From Duganella sp. CF517 (GTDB lineage Bacteria > Pseudomonadota > Gammaproteobacteria > Burkholderiales > Burkholderiaceae_D), in assembly GCF_900110275.1 (NCBI RefSeq), contig NZ_FODC01000009.1, positions 124,001 through 188,000 of the forward strand: a stretch of DNA of 64,000 bases, in the 5' to 3' direction. Of the stretch, positions 44,866-53,777 are shown piece by piece. The translations under genes and the position numbers were made by a program. Below the pieces are notes generated by a model. The model searched no databases. It was not told the DNA's origin and saw only the letters and a program-made list of their open reading frames with translations. The first letter of the stretch is position 1; each line of letters starts with the position of its first letter.

Positions 44866-44967
44866 GTTTGCCGTCCCCCCGGTGCGATGGATCTATTGTG
44901 ATCCGTGTATTGTGGTGCTGATGGTACGCGCAATCACCACGCCTGTCACCGGGCCGGCGGCGCCGTC

Positions 44968-45624
44968 TCAGTCCCTGGCGTTGACGCTGCCGATGCCCGA
45001 GACCGATTTGTTGACGGTTTTCGGCTTGCCGTAATAGTTCAGGGAACCCATGCCCTTGGCCACGGCGTTGAGCAGATCGGTGGCGTAGACGCTGACGTGG
45101 CCCACGCCCTCGAAGTTGACGTCGACCCGATCCGCGTGCAGCGCCTTGGCATCGACCTCGCCCACGCCCTTGGCGTTCAGCCGCAGGTACTTGACCTTGC
45201 CGCTGGCGACCAGCTGGCCGGCGCCCAGGTAGCCGATGTCGAGGCGGTCGGTATTGACCTTGCTGATGACGGTTTCGCCGGCGCCTTCCACCTTCACCCG
45301 GCTCAAGGTCGGCACGGTGATGACGATGCGCGGATCGCCCTTGGCGCCGTCGTAGCTTTTATCGGGCATGGTGATCTGCAGTTCGTTGTCGATCACCGTG
45401 GTTTTGAGGTCGGCGACGAATTTGTCGTCGCCGCGCACCACCACCGACTGCGCCTTGCCCGCTTCCACCGTCATCGCGAACGCGCCCTTGGCGTTGACGG
45501 CGATGAACGGCGGCAGCGCGCGCACCGATTCGGCCGCCAGCGCCGGAGCGCTGGCGGCGTACAGGGTGGAGGCCAGGGCGGTGGCGACGGTGGTGGTCAG
45601 GACGGCGGAAGCGGTGCGGCGCAT
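44968..45624 (-). CDS. Secreted DUF2807 (GIN-domain) protein
   Basis: 218 residues with a signal peptide (1-31, ending LAA). The mature part shows 'FIAVNAKGAFAMTVEAGKAQ', 'VRGDDKFVADLKTTVIDNEL' and repeats '(V/L)xxxGxGxx' such as 'VKVEGAGETVISKV', 'IGYLGAGQLVASGK' and 'VNFEGVGHVSVYA', the DUF2807 solenoid. It is shorter than the lipoprotein paralogue at 42105. It stands upstream of the GGDEF-EAL gene on the same strand, with 102 bases between. Confidence 0.9.
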   Translation of the reverse strand: MRRTASAVLTTTVATALASTLYAASAPALAAESVRALPPFIAVNAKGAFAMTVEAGKAQSVVVRGDDKFVADLKTTVIDNELQITMPDKSYDGAKGDPRIVITVPTLSRVKVEGAGETVISKVNTDRLDIGYLGAGQLVASGKVKYLRLNAKGVGEVDAKALHADRVDVNFEGVGHVSVYATDLLNAVAKGMGSLNYYGKPKTVNKSVSGIGSVNARD

Positions 45625-45855
45625 GGTGAATCCTTGATGGTTTATTCAATGGTTACTTATTTTGATAACGTTGATTTTACTGAACTTGGCCACCGGGGCC
45701 GACAACTTTCCGACGAACTGCAAAAAAGCGGCGAAGTGTTGCGTTGCGGCTACGTTTTTGCCGGGCGACGCCATCCGCCGGGGCTCGCTAGCGTCGAGCA
45801 AGTCACCCGCAAAGCGCGTATGATCCCGAAGAAACCGCACCGCATCGAGGACCCC

Positions 45856-47169
45856 ATGACATCCACCGCTTCACCAAACAACGCGCAATCGCGCCCCGGC
45901 ACCGTCTTCCGCGTCGTCAGCGGGAATTTCATGGAGATGTTCGACTTCTTCCTGTTCGGCTTCTACGCCACCGCCATCGCCAGCGCCTTCTTCCCGTCCG
46001 GCGACGAGCTGGCGTCGCTGATGATGACCTTCATGACCTTCGGCGCCGGCTTCCTGATGCGGCCACTGGGCGCCATCTTCCTCGGCGCCTATGTCGACCG
46101 CGTCGGCCGCCGCAAGGGATTGATCGTCACCCTGGCGCTGATGGCCATGGGCACCTTGCTGATCGCCTGCGTGCCCGGCTACGCCACCATCGGCTATGCG
46201 GCGCCGCTGCTGGTGCTCACCGGCCGCCTGCTGCAAGGCTTCTCGGCCGGCGTGGAACTGGGCGGCGTGTCGGTCTATCTGGCCGAGATGGCGACGCCGG
46301 GCCGCAAGGGCTTTTATGTCAGCTGGCAGTCGGCCAGCCAGCAGGTCGCCGTGGTGGCCGCCGCCGCGCTGGGCTTCGGTTTGAACAAGTGGCTCACGCC
46401 TGCGCAGGTGGGCGAGTGGGGCTGGCGCATTCCGTTCTTCGTCGGCTGCATGATCGTGCCGGTGCTGTTCGTGATCCGCCGCTCGCTGCAGGAAACCGAG
46501 GAGTTCATGGCGCGCAAGCACCGCCCCGAGGTCAAGGAGATTTTCCGCTCGATGCTGAACAACTGGGCGCTGGTGGTCTCCGGCATGATGCTGGTGGCGA
46601 TGACCACCGTGTCGTTCTACCTGATCACCGTCTACACGCCGACCTTCGGCAAGAGCGTGCTGCACCTGACCACCAGCGCGGCGTTGATCGTCACGCTGTG
46701 CGTGGGCGTGTCCAACTTCATCTGGCTGCCGGTGATGGGCGCCTTGTCCGACCGCGTCGGCCGCCGTCCGCTGTTGCTGTGCTTTTCGGCGCTGGCGATA
46801 CTGACCGCCTATCCGGCGCTGCACTGGCTGGTGAATTCCCCCAGCTTCGCCCACATGCTGGAGGTGGAGCTGTGGCTGTCGTTCCTGTACGCCAGCTATA
46901 ACGGCGCCATGGTGGTGGCGCTGACCGAAGTGATGCCGGTCGAAGTGCGCACGGTCGGCTTCTCGCTGGCCTACAGCCTGGCGACGGCGGTGTTCGGCGG
47001 CTTCACGCCGGCGATCGCCACGGGCCTGATCGAATACACCGGCGACAAAAGCGCGCCGGGTTGGTGGATGACGTTCGCCGCCGCCTGCGGCTTGTGCGCC
47101 ACGTTGGTGCTGTACCGCCGCCAGCGCCTGCGGGGCGCCGAAACCCCGGCCGAAGGCATGGCCGCGTAG
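45856..47169 (+). CDS. MHS-family major facilitator (citrate/tricarballylate-type H+ symporter)
   Basis: 437 residues with about 12 membrane helices. Loop 2-3 has 'AYVDRVGRRKGLIVTLALMA' and loop 8-9 'GALSDRVGRRPLLL', typical of the metabolite:H+ symporter group. 'VSGNFMEMFDFFLFGFYAT' at the N-terminus and 'LQGFSAGVELGGVSVYLAEM' in helix 4-5 are close to CitA/TcuC citrate and tricarballylate carriers. The substrate is thus probably a tri- or dicarboxylate. ATG 45856 follows GAGGACCCC; it is a single gene. Confidence 0.92.
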   Translation: MTSTASPNNAQSRPGTVFRVVSGNFMEMFDFFLFGFYATAIASAFFPSGDELASLMMTFMTFGAGFLMRPLGAIFLGAYVDRVGRRKGLIVTLALMAMGTLLIACVPGYATIGYAAPLLVLTGRLLQGFSAGVELGGVSVYLAEMATPGRKGFYVSWQSASQQVAVVAAAALGFGLNKWLTPAQVGEWGWRIPFFVGCMIVPVLFVIRRSLQETEEFMARKHRPEVKEIFRSMLNNWALVVSGMMLVAMTTVSFYLITVYTPTFGKSVLHLTTSAALIVTLCVGVSNFIWLPVMGALSDRVGRRPLLLCFSALAILTAYPALHWLVNSPSFAHMLEVELWLSFLYASYNGAMVVALTEVMPVEVRTVGFSLAYSLATAVFGGFTPAIATGLIEYTGDKSAPGWWMTFAAACGLCATLVLYRRQRLRGAETPAEGMAA

Positions 47170-47212
47170 GAAGCGGGAGCCAGCGGAAGCCAGCGGAAGC
47201 GGCCTGCCGCCG

Positions 47213-49816
47213 TCAGGTGCGCAGGCGCGCGAACAGGCGCTCGATATCGATCTCCTGTATCAGCAGATTGCCCTGGTTGGCCTTGATCAGGCGTGGCGCC
47301 AGCGCCGACTCGCCAGACCCCAGGGGCGATTCGGTCATGTCGGCGGCGTCGAACTGCTGCACCGAATGCAGATCGTCTACCAGCAGGCCGATGGTGCTGT
47401 CGCCCAGGCGCACCAGCATCACCTGGCTGTTGTCGGTCACGACACCGGCCTTGCCGGTGGCCAGCAACGCCAGGTCGAACACCCACACAAAATGCTTTTT
47501 ACCCCCGGCCAGCGGCACGTCCAGCATGCCGAGGCGCGCCGGGTTGGCGCCGGCCGCCTTTTGCACTTTGGCGTACGGCACCGCCTCCTGTATGCGCGCC
47601 GCTTTCAGCGCCATCAGCGTGCGGCCGGCGTAGAAGATGGCGAAATCCGGGCCGGTGTCGCTGCGGCGCTCGATTTGCGCCGACGGCGCCGGCATCGACG
47701 ATTTGTCGCGTTCGGGGCCGAACGACTCGATCAGCACCGACAGCACCGGCTGCTCGATGTCCGCATTCGCGCCGGCGCGGAACTCGCGATATCCCGAGGC
47801 GCGCGTGCACGCCGCGATCACATATTGGCCGCCATGCAGCATGATGCGCGCGACGCTGGCGCCGTCGCCGTTTTCGGCCGCCGCCAGCAGGCCGGCGTCC
47901 AGCGCCAGGGTATCCCCGGGCGCGCAGGCCGGGTCGGTGGACGACAGGATGCGGCGTTCCGGCGTGATGAAGAAGGCATGCATGTTGCGGCGTCCGGCGA
48001 CGCCGCTGTGCAGCATGTTGACCAGCTCCGGGCGCGAATCGAACACGATGCCGATGCCACCGACCACCGTGGAGGTCTGCTCCGGATGGCGGATCGCCGC
48101 GTGATAGATGAAGGTCGGCTCGCCGCCGTACAGGGCCGATGGCGCGAACGGCTCGGGATAGTGATCCAGTTCGCCGCGCAGCGCGCAAACGCGGCCCAGC
48201 GTGGCGCCATCGATATGGGTGCCGATGCTGGTCGCCACGTGGTCACCTTCGCCGCTTTCGCCGGTGCTGGCGACGATGCGGCCGGTGCGATCGTAGACGA
48301 ACAGGCGCGCGTACACGGTGTACAGGCTGTTGATGTAGGCCAGCACTTCGCTCATCGCGGCGCTTTGCTCGGCGGACGGATAGGCCAGGCCGCGCCGCAG
48401 CTGCGCCGTCAGCGCCCACCAGCGGCAATCGTTGGCGCGTTCGTACAGATTGCGGTCCAACATATCGACCAGCAGGCGCGAGGTCAGCGCGGCCTCGCTG
48501 ATGCTGGCGGTGAGCACGGTCTGGTACAGGTCCTGGATCGAGCGCGAAAAGATCGCGTCGCTGCGGCCGCCGGTCTCGGTGATCTGATCGAGCACGGTAT
48601 TGAGCTTGTTGACGTTGCCGCGATGAAGATCGTGTCCGGTTTCGTGCCCGTGGCCGACCACCTGGTTGTTGGCGGCGCTGGTGACCTTGCCGTTCCAGAC
48701 GATGCGTTCGATGGTGCGGGTGGTGCGTGTCACCGCGCTCATTAATTCATGCAGGGTGGGGCTGAAGGCCTGCGCATGCGACAGCAAGCCTTCGATCAAT
48801 TCCGGATCGGCGCCGCCCAGCGCATCGGCGCCGGCGTTTCGGAAGGCCAGGTCGACCGGCATCATCAATTGCCCCTTCCAGCCTGCCGGGCCGGGATAGC
48901 CCTGATAGCCGTCGGAGCGGAAGGTGCGCACCAGGTATTCGCGGCCGCCGAACATCAGCAGCTGCGGCAGGCCGTCGACGTTGGTCGGCACCTTGACGCC
49001 GGCCGGTATCCACAGCGGATCGGCGCTGCTGATGACGCGGTCCTGCGCGTCGAGCAACAGCATGTTGGCGCGCTGCGACGGATCGCGGTAGGACGCGAAG
49101 ATGGCGTCCATCTCCTGCTCGAAATTGAAGCACAGGCACAGCACCCCGGCCGGTTCGCCGCTGTCCGGGTCCAGCATGCGGTGCGAATACACCAGCGCGC
49201 GCGGCTTGCCGGGTCGCAGATCGGTGGCGCGGAAGGTCTCGACATAGCCGGTGGCGGCCAGCGTCTCGGCCAGCAGCGGATCGCGGCTGTGGGCCACCGG
49301 CGTGGCGCGATCGGCCTGCACCAGCACGCGTCCGTCCAGGTCCAGCAGCAGGATTTCGTCGTAGACCGTGTATTTGTCGCGGTAGTCGGACAGGCGCTGG
49401 CGGGCTGCCGCGAGGGCGCCGTCGCCATCATGGCCGTCGCCGCCATCGCCGCCCGCGGCGAATCGGCACAGATCGACGTCGGTGGCCAGGAAGCCGACAT
49501 CGGCGGTGCGCTCGAACAGGTTGCGGACCAGGATGTCGATCGCGTAGCGCGCCTGGGTGCCCAGGTTGGCCAGCACGTGGCGCACCTTCTCCTGCACCAG
49601 ATTAGCGATCAGGGCCCGTTCCAGCTGCGCGAAACCGGTGCGCGTGGCCACCATCGCCGGCAGCAGCAGGCGCGCCTCGGCCGGACAATTCATCTTGGCC
49701 GACGACTCGATGAGCTGCCACATTTGATTCAGTTCCCGCAGCGACAGCTCGCAGCGGGCCACGTCCGGCATGTAGGGTAAAAAGGTGTCGGAGCTAGCGG
49801 CTGTTGGCGTGTTCAT
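47213..49816 (-). CDS. Soluble double-sensor CheW fusion protein
   Basis: 867 residues with no signal peptide or membrane helix. Two related sensor halves are seen: the first has 'ILVRNLFERTADVGFLATD' and 'KYTVYDEILLLDLDGRVLV', the second 'DMLDRNLYERANDCRWWALT' and 'LYTVYARLFVYDRTGRIVAS'. Each is Cache/PAS-like. The last ~150 residues are a CheW domain ('VWVFDLALLATGKAGVVTDN', 'LVRLGDSTIGLLVDDLHSVQ', 'QGNLLIQEIDIERLF'). It could couple ligand sensing to a chemosensory kinase array without being a methyl-accepting protein. ATG 49816 is the best start, though its AGGA is unusually close. Confidence 0.88.
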   Translation of the reverse strand: MNTPTAASSDTFLPYMPDVARCELSLRELNQMWQLIESSAKMNCPAEARLLLPAMVATRTGFAQLERALIANLVQEKVRHVLANLGTQARYAIDILVRNLFERTADVGFLATDVDLCRFAAGGDGGDGHDGDGALAAARQRLSDYRDKYTVYDEILLLDLDGRVLVQADRATPVAHSRDPLLAETLAATGYVETFRATDLRPGKPRALVYSHRMLDPDSGEPAGVLCLCFNFEQEMDAIFASYRDPSQRANMLLLDAQDRVISSADPLWIPAGVKVPTNVDGLPQLLMFGGREYLVRTFRSDGYQGYPGPAGWKGQLMMPVDLAFRNAGADALGGADPELIEGLLSHAQAFSPTLHELMSAVTRTTRTIERIVWNGKVTSAANNQVVGHGHETGHDLHRGNVNKLNTVLDQITETGGRSDAIFSRSIQDLYQTVLTASISEAALTSRLLVDMLDRNLYERANDCRWWALTAQLRRGLAYPSAEQSAAMSEVLAYINSLYTVYARLFVYDRTGRIVASTGESGEGDHVATSIGTHIDGATLGRVCALRGELDHYPEPFAPSALYGGEPTFIYHAAIRHPEQTSTVVGGIGIVFDSRPELVNMLHSGVAGRRNMHAFFITPERRILSSTDPACAPGDTLALDAGLLAAAENGDGASVARIMLHGGQYVIAACTRASGYREFRAGANADIEQPVLSVLIESFGPERDKSSMPAPSAQIERRSDTGPDFAIFYAGRTLMALKAARIQEAVPYAKVQKAAGANPARLGMLDVPLAGGKKHFVWVFDLALLATGKAGVVTDNSQVMLVRLGDSTIGLLVDDLHSVQQFDAADMTESPLGSGESALAPRLIKANQGNLLIQEIDIERLFARLRT

Positions 49817-49887
49817 ATCCTGGATTCGACACAAAAAAAGTATGTCTGCAGCAATTTTTATGCCAGACAGGCAAGAGTGCAACAAAA

Positions 49888-49916
49888 AAAATGCCATCCG
49901 GTCTGGATGGCATTTT
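49888..49916. terminator. Bidirectional terminator after psiF-like gene
   Basis: ATGCCATCC and GGATGGCAT form a perfect 9-base stem, extended by A/T pairs, with loop GGTCT. On the minus strand it is followed by eight T residues, ideal for ending the PsiF transcript. Confidence 0.9.
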
Positions 49917-49926
49917 GGTCTGACTC

Positions 49927-50217
49927 TTAAGCCTTGTTACTGAGACACGTTTTCATGAATGCCTTGCGCTCGTCGCCTTTTTTCCCGGTGGCGTCGGCAT
50001 TACATTTTTTCATCTTGTCCTGCTGGGTCAGTTTGGCTTCCGGCGCCGCAGGCTTGGCGCTTAGACATTCCTTCATGAATGCCTTGCGCTCATCGCCTTT
50101 TTTCCCGGTCGCATCGGCGTTACAGGTTTTCATCTTGCTTTGCTGGGCTGTCGGCTCGGCGGCGAACACGGCGCCGCTCAGGGACAGGATCAGGCTGGCA
50201 ACGAACAGTTTTTTCAT
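49927..50217 (-). CDS. psiF: PsiF family protein
   Basis: 96 residues with a signal peptide (1-19, ending VFA). Two PsiF repeats follow, each with 'CNADATGKKGDERKAFMK' and a closing Cys ('ECLS', 'TCLS'), so four Cys are available for disulfides in the periplasm. In E. coli psiF is phosphate-starvation induced; no Pho box was recognised here. GAGGAAACC precedes the adjacent ATGs; ATG 50217 has the better spacing. Confidence 0.92.
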   Translation of the reverse strand: MKKLFVASLILSLSGAVFAAEPTAQQSKMKTCNADATGKKGDERKAFMKECLSAKPAAPEAKLTQQDKMKKCNADATGKKGDERKAFMKTCLSNKA

Positions 50218-50343
50218 CATGGTTTCCTCTGCGGTCGAAATGCGAATGGTCGGGCCGTTGGCCACACGAGGACTATAACTGAAGATGCCGCCGCCGGCAC
50301 AGTTTCCGGCCACTACACAGATTACGGCTCGGTAATTTTCAAT

Positions 50344-50507
50344 CCGGGGTCAAGTCTGTCATTACGACACAAACACAGCTGCAGGCAGTGCTACAGCCGA
50401 GTTCGTGTCGTAATGACAGACTTGACCCCGGGGTTATCTAACACAGCTGCAGGCAGTGCTACAGCCGGGTTCGTGTCGCAATGACAGACTTGACCCCGGG
50501 GTTATCT
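50344..50507. repeat. Interspersed inverted repeat, GTCAAGTCTGTCAT family, copy B with tandem duplication
   Basis: A 27-base arm at 50344-50370 is inverted at 50405-50431 and again at 50473-50499. In addition, a unit of about 68 bases (50371-50439, then 50440-50507) is tandemly duplicated with only a few changes, including the inner CAGCTGCAGGCAGTGCTAC. It is the same repeat family as 15340-15473 with a different inner segment. It lies at the end of the pullulanase gene and touches its last codons. Confidence 0.88.
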
Positions 50508-53500
50508 TTCGACGAAGACGGCGGTGGCGCGCGCGGCGATGGTGAAGCGGCCGCCGACGCTGTCATGGTCGGCGATACCGCGGCCGCCGCCGGCCTTGCG
50601 CAGCACGTGGTGCAGCGCCAGGCTGCGGCCGGCCAGCTCGGGCACGGCGATCGTCTTGGCGACCTTGTCGACGTTGAACAGCACCACCACCGATTTGTAC
50701 TTGGCGTCGCCGCCCCGCAACGGCACGCGGCCGTCCAGGCTCATGACGATCAGGCCGGGGATCTGCTGCGGGCCGGTGTTGTAAAAGCGCAGGCGCTTCG
50801 CCACCTCGTCGCCGCTGCGCAACCGGAACAGGGCGCTGTCCTGGCGGATCTCCAGCATGTCGGCGACGTAGTCGCGCGCGGCGACGATGGCGCCGGTGTC
50901 AGGCTTGATCAGTGGATTGGCGAGGATCGGCGACATCAACGGCCAGTTGTCCTGGTTGACACCAGCCATCGGCAAGCCGATGCCGAAACCGTTCGACTGG
51001 TAGCTGTAATCGAGCTTGTTGAACCAGTCGCCGGCGTCGTAGCTGTCGCGGTCCATCGATTTCGAGCGCAGGATTTCCTGCCCCGCATGCAGGAAAGGCA
51101 CGCCCTGCGACAGGATGTTGATCGCCGCGCCCAGGTTTTGTACCCGCACGCGGTCGGCCATGCTGGTCGCCTGCGGCAGCTTGTAGGCGTTCAGGTCGAA
51201 CAAGGTCTGGTTGTCGTGCGCTTCGACGTAGTTGATGGTTTCGGCCGGGTTGGCGGCGAAGCCGGCCTGCTGGCCGGAGTAGTCGATCTGCCAGTTCTTG
51301 CGCCAGGCGCCGGTGCGGTCGGTGAAGGCGTAGTCGCGCAGGGTGCCGGACAGGCCGACCTTCACCAGGTCGCCCAGCCGCAGCAAATCGTCCTTGGTCT
51401 GCGTGGATCGCGCGTTGGGGTCGTAGAAGGCGCCGTTGATGAAGCCTTGCTGGTCGATCAGGCTCGCGCCGCTGTCGCAGCAGCCGCCGCCACGTACCGC
51501 GTCGCGCAGCCGGTCGTTGAAGGAGCCGATGCCCGAGCCGTACATATTGGCCTGGCGCGCCTGCACGAAGCGGGCGTCGTTGCCGACGGTGCCGAAGTTC
51601 CACGCTTCGCCGTAGAGGTAGATGTCGCGCTGGGCGGCGGTGTTGACGGCGGCCTGCAGCCGCTTCATGACCGACAGCGGCGTGAAGCCCATGATGTCGA
51701 AGCGGAAGCTGTCGACCTTGTAGTCGCGCGCCCAGGTGCTGACGGAGTCGATCATCAGCTTGGCCATCATGGCGTTCTCCGACGCGGTGTCGGCGCAGCA
51801 GCTGTCGTTGGTGATGCCGCCGCCGGCGTTCAAACGGTAGTAGTAGGTCGGGACGATCTTGTCGAGCACCGACAGCGGCCCTTGCTGAGAGCCGCTGGTG
51901 TGGTTGTAGACGACGTCCATCACCACGCGCAGGCCTTGCTCGTGCAGGCCCTGCACCATGGCGCGGAACTCGCGCACGCGTGTCGCGCCGTCGTTAGCGT
52001 TGGTGGCGTAGCTGCCTTCGGGCGCCGTGTAATGCACCGGGTCGTAGCCCCAGTTGAAGCAGTCGGCGCCGCGCGCCGCTTCCACCGCCGCCTGCTGGTC
52101 CGGCGCGTTGGGCGCGGCGTTCGGTATCGACGGCGTGGTGCAGCCGGTTTCGTTGACGCTGGCGTAGTCGAACGATGGCAGCAGGTGGATGTGCGTCAGT
52201 CCGGCCTTGCGCAGCTCGCGCAGGTGGCGCATGCCGTTGGAGCCGTCGTCGGTGAAGGCCAGGTATTTGCCGCGGTGGGCGGCGGGCACGCTGGCGTCGC
52301 TGGCGCTGAAGTCGCGGATGTGCAGTTCGTACAGCGCGATGTCGGTCGGCTGGTCCAGGCGCGGGATGCGGTGATGGTCCCAGCCGCCCGGCTTGAGCGC
52401 GCGGCTGTCCAAATCGGCGACGAAGCTGCGCTGGCTATTGGCGCTGACGCTAAGCGAGTACGGATCGGTCACGGTGTTGGTGACGACCGTGTTGCCGGCC
52501 CAGCGCGACAGCACCTGCACGTTGTAGGTGTAGTAGTAGCGGTTGACCCAGCTGGCGTCCGGCGCGGTGTAGCTCCACACGCCGCTGGCGCCGTCGCGCG
52601 TCATGGCGCGCGTGGCCGTGCTGGCGCTGTTGGCGTCCGGGTAGAGATTGAGGCTGACCGCCTTGGCGGTCGGCGCCCAGACGCGGAAGGTAGGGGCGCC
52701 GTTGCGGTTGTAGCTCAGGCCCAGCGTGGCGTTGGCGGCGGCGCCGGCGAAGACGTCGTCGAGCATGCCGCTGGTTTGCAGCGAGGTCACTTGTATCAGT
52801 TTGCCGCTGGCGTCGAATTGCGCGATCGCGAACTGGTTGCCGGCGCGGGCGGCGATGCCCGCCGCGTCGGTGCTGGACATCGTCAGCGCGGTGGCGCCGG
52901 CCAGGTGCGGGTACTTTTCGCGCAGCGCGGCCGACAGCGCGCCGACGGCGTTCAGGGCGATGCTGCCTTCCGCGCCGGTGACGCCTGCCGGATTCGAGCC
53001 AAGGCCGCCGTTGGCCGCGTAATACAGTTTGTAAGTGCCGGCGGCGGGCACGCCGGGCCAGGCGAAGGTGGTGGCGGACAGCCAGTGCGCGCTGGCGCCG
53101 TTCAGGTTCCCCAGGCTGATGGCCGGTTCGGTCGTGTAGACGGTGCAGTCGCCTTCCAGCATCCAGACCTGCTGGCCGACGGTGGCGATGTTGGCGTTGA
53201 ACGCGGCCGATTGGTCGTTGCCGCAGTTTTTGTTGCCGCTGCCGTCGGTGAGCAGGAACGAGATCGCGGCTTTGGCGGTATCGACAGGGATATCGACGTA
53301 GCGGCCGAACGCGTCGCTTTGGGTGAACATGAAGCGGCCGGTGATCCACGCCGGGCTCGGGGTGGCCGGGCCTTCCCACGAGTAGACGCCCCATTGCGCC
53401 TCGTCGCCCTGGGCGCGGTGGTAGTGCATGCGGATGGTACCGGCGGCTTGCGGGCTGGCGGCGGCGCTGATGGCGGTGCCGATGGTGGTGCTGGCCATGG

Positions 53501-53621
53501 TCTGGACGGTTGGCGTGGCGGAGCTGTCCTCGCCGCCGCCGCCGCAGGCGGCCAATGCCGCAAGCATCGCCAATGCTGGAATAAGTTTCAGGTGTGAAAG
53601 TAAACTACAGTGCGTTGTCAT
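50502..53621 (-). CDS. pulA: Pullulanase-type alpha-1,6-glucosidase lipoprotein
   Basis: 1039 residues with lipobox LAAC and a Gly/Asp/Ser linker, so it is membrane-anchored on the cell surface or in the periplasm. An N-terminal starch-binding CBM41-like module (about 50-140: 'MHYHRAQGDEAQWGVYSWEG') precedes a CBM48-like module ('FRVWAPTAKAVSLNLYPD') and the GH13 catalytic barrel with 'DVVYNHTSGS', nucleophile D642 in 'VDSFRFDIMGF', acid/base E672 in 'LYGEAWNFG' and 'NYVEAHDNQTLFD'. It should cleave alpha-1,6 branches of pullulan, starch or glycogen. ATG 53621 follows GGAGACGCGC and is preferred to ATG 53633. Confidence 0.95.
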   Translation of the reverse strand: MTTHCSLLSHLKLIPALAMLAALAACGGGGEDSSATPTVQTMASTTIGTAISAAASPQAAGTIRMHYHRAQGDEAQWGVYSWEGPATPSPAWITGRFMFTQSDAFGRYVDIPVDTAKAAISFLLTDGSGNKNCGNDQSAAFNANIATVGQQVWMLEGDCTVYTTEPAISLGNLNGASAHWLSATTFAWPGVPAAGTYKLYYAANGGLGSNPAGVTGAEGSIALNAVGALSAALREKYPHLAGATALTMSSTDAAGIAARAGNQFAIAQFDASGKLIQVTSLQTSGMLDDVFAGAAANATLGLSYNRNGAPTFRVWAPTAKAVSLNLYPDANSASTATRAMTRDGASGVWSYTAPDASWVNRYYYTYNVQVLSRWAGNTVVTNTVTDPYSLSVSANSQRSFVADLDSRALKPGGWDHHRIPRLDQPTDIALYELHIRDFSASDASVPAAHRGKYLAFTDDGSNGMRHLRELRKAGLTHIHLLPSFDYASVNETGCTTPSIPNAAPNAPDQQAAVEAARGADCFNWGYDPVHYTAPEGSYATNANDGATRVREFRAMVQGLHEQGLRVVMDVVYNHTSGSQQGPLSVLDKIVPTYYYRLNAGGGITNDSCCADTASENAMMAKLMIDSVSTWARDYKVDSFRFDIMGFTPLSVMKRLQAAVNTAAQRDIYLYGEAWNFGTVGNDARFVQARQANMYGSGIGSFNDRLRDAVRGGGCCDSGASLIDQQGFINGAFYDPNARSTQTKDDLLRLGDLVKVGLSGTLRDYAFTDRTGAWRKNWQIDYSGQQAGFAANPAETINYVEAHDNQTLFDLNAYKLPQATSMADRVRVQNLGAAINILSQGVPFLHAGQEILRSKSMDRDSYDAGDWFNKLDYSYQSNGFGIGLPMAGVNQDNWPLMSPILANPLIKPDTGAIVAARDYVADMLEIRQDSALFRLRSGDEVAKRLRFYNTGPQQIPGLIVMSLDGRVPLRGGDAKYKSVVVLFNVDKVAKTIAVPELAGRSLALHHVLRKAGGGRGIADHDSVGGRFTIAARATAVFVER

Positions 53622-53727
53622 GCGCGTCTCCATTGTCTTTGTGGTGTAATGGCCTCCTGTCGTCTGTGGAAGGATGGCTTTGTAATAATACTACGGCGAA
53701 AATGTGAAAGTAATAAATATTTTTAGC

Positions 53728-53757
53728 CGAAAAAAAACGCCGCGGTCAGGCGGCGTT
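53728..53757 (-). terminator. Rho-independent terminator of the halogenase operon
   Basis: AACGCCGC and GCGGCGTT form an 8-base stem. On the minus strand it is followed by eight T residues, 20 bases beyond the halogenase 1 stop. Confidence 0.92.
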
Positions 53758-53777
53758 CGGGGTCGGGCAGGCGGTGG

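Noticed and set aside
50344..50507. Possible short CRISPR array
   Set aside because: The repeats are inverted and the 'spacers' are near-identical, so it is a palindromic repeat with a tandem duplication; no cas genes are present.
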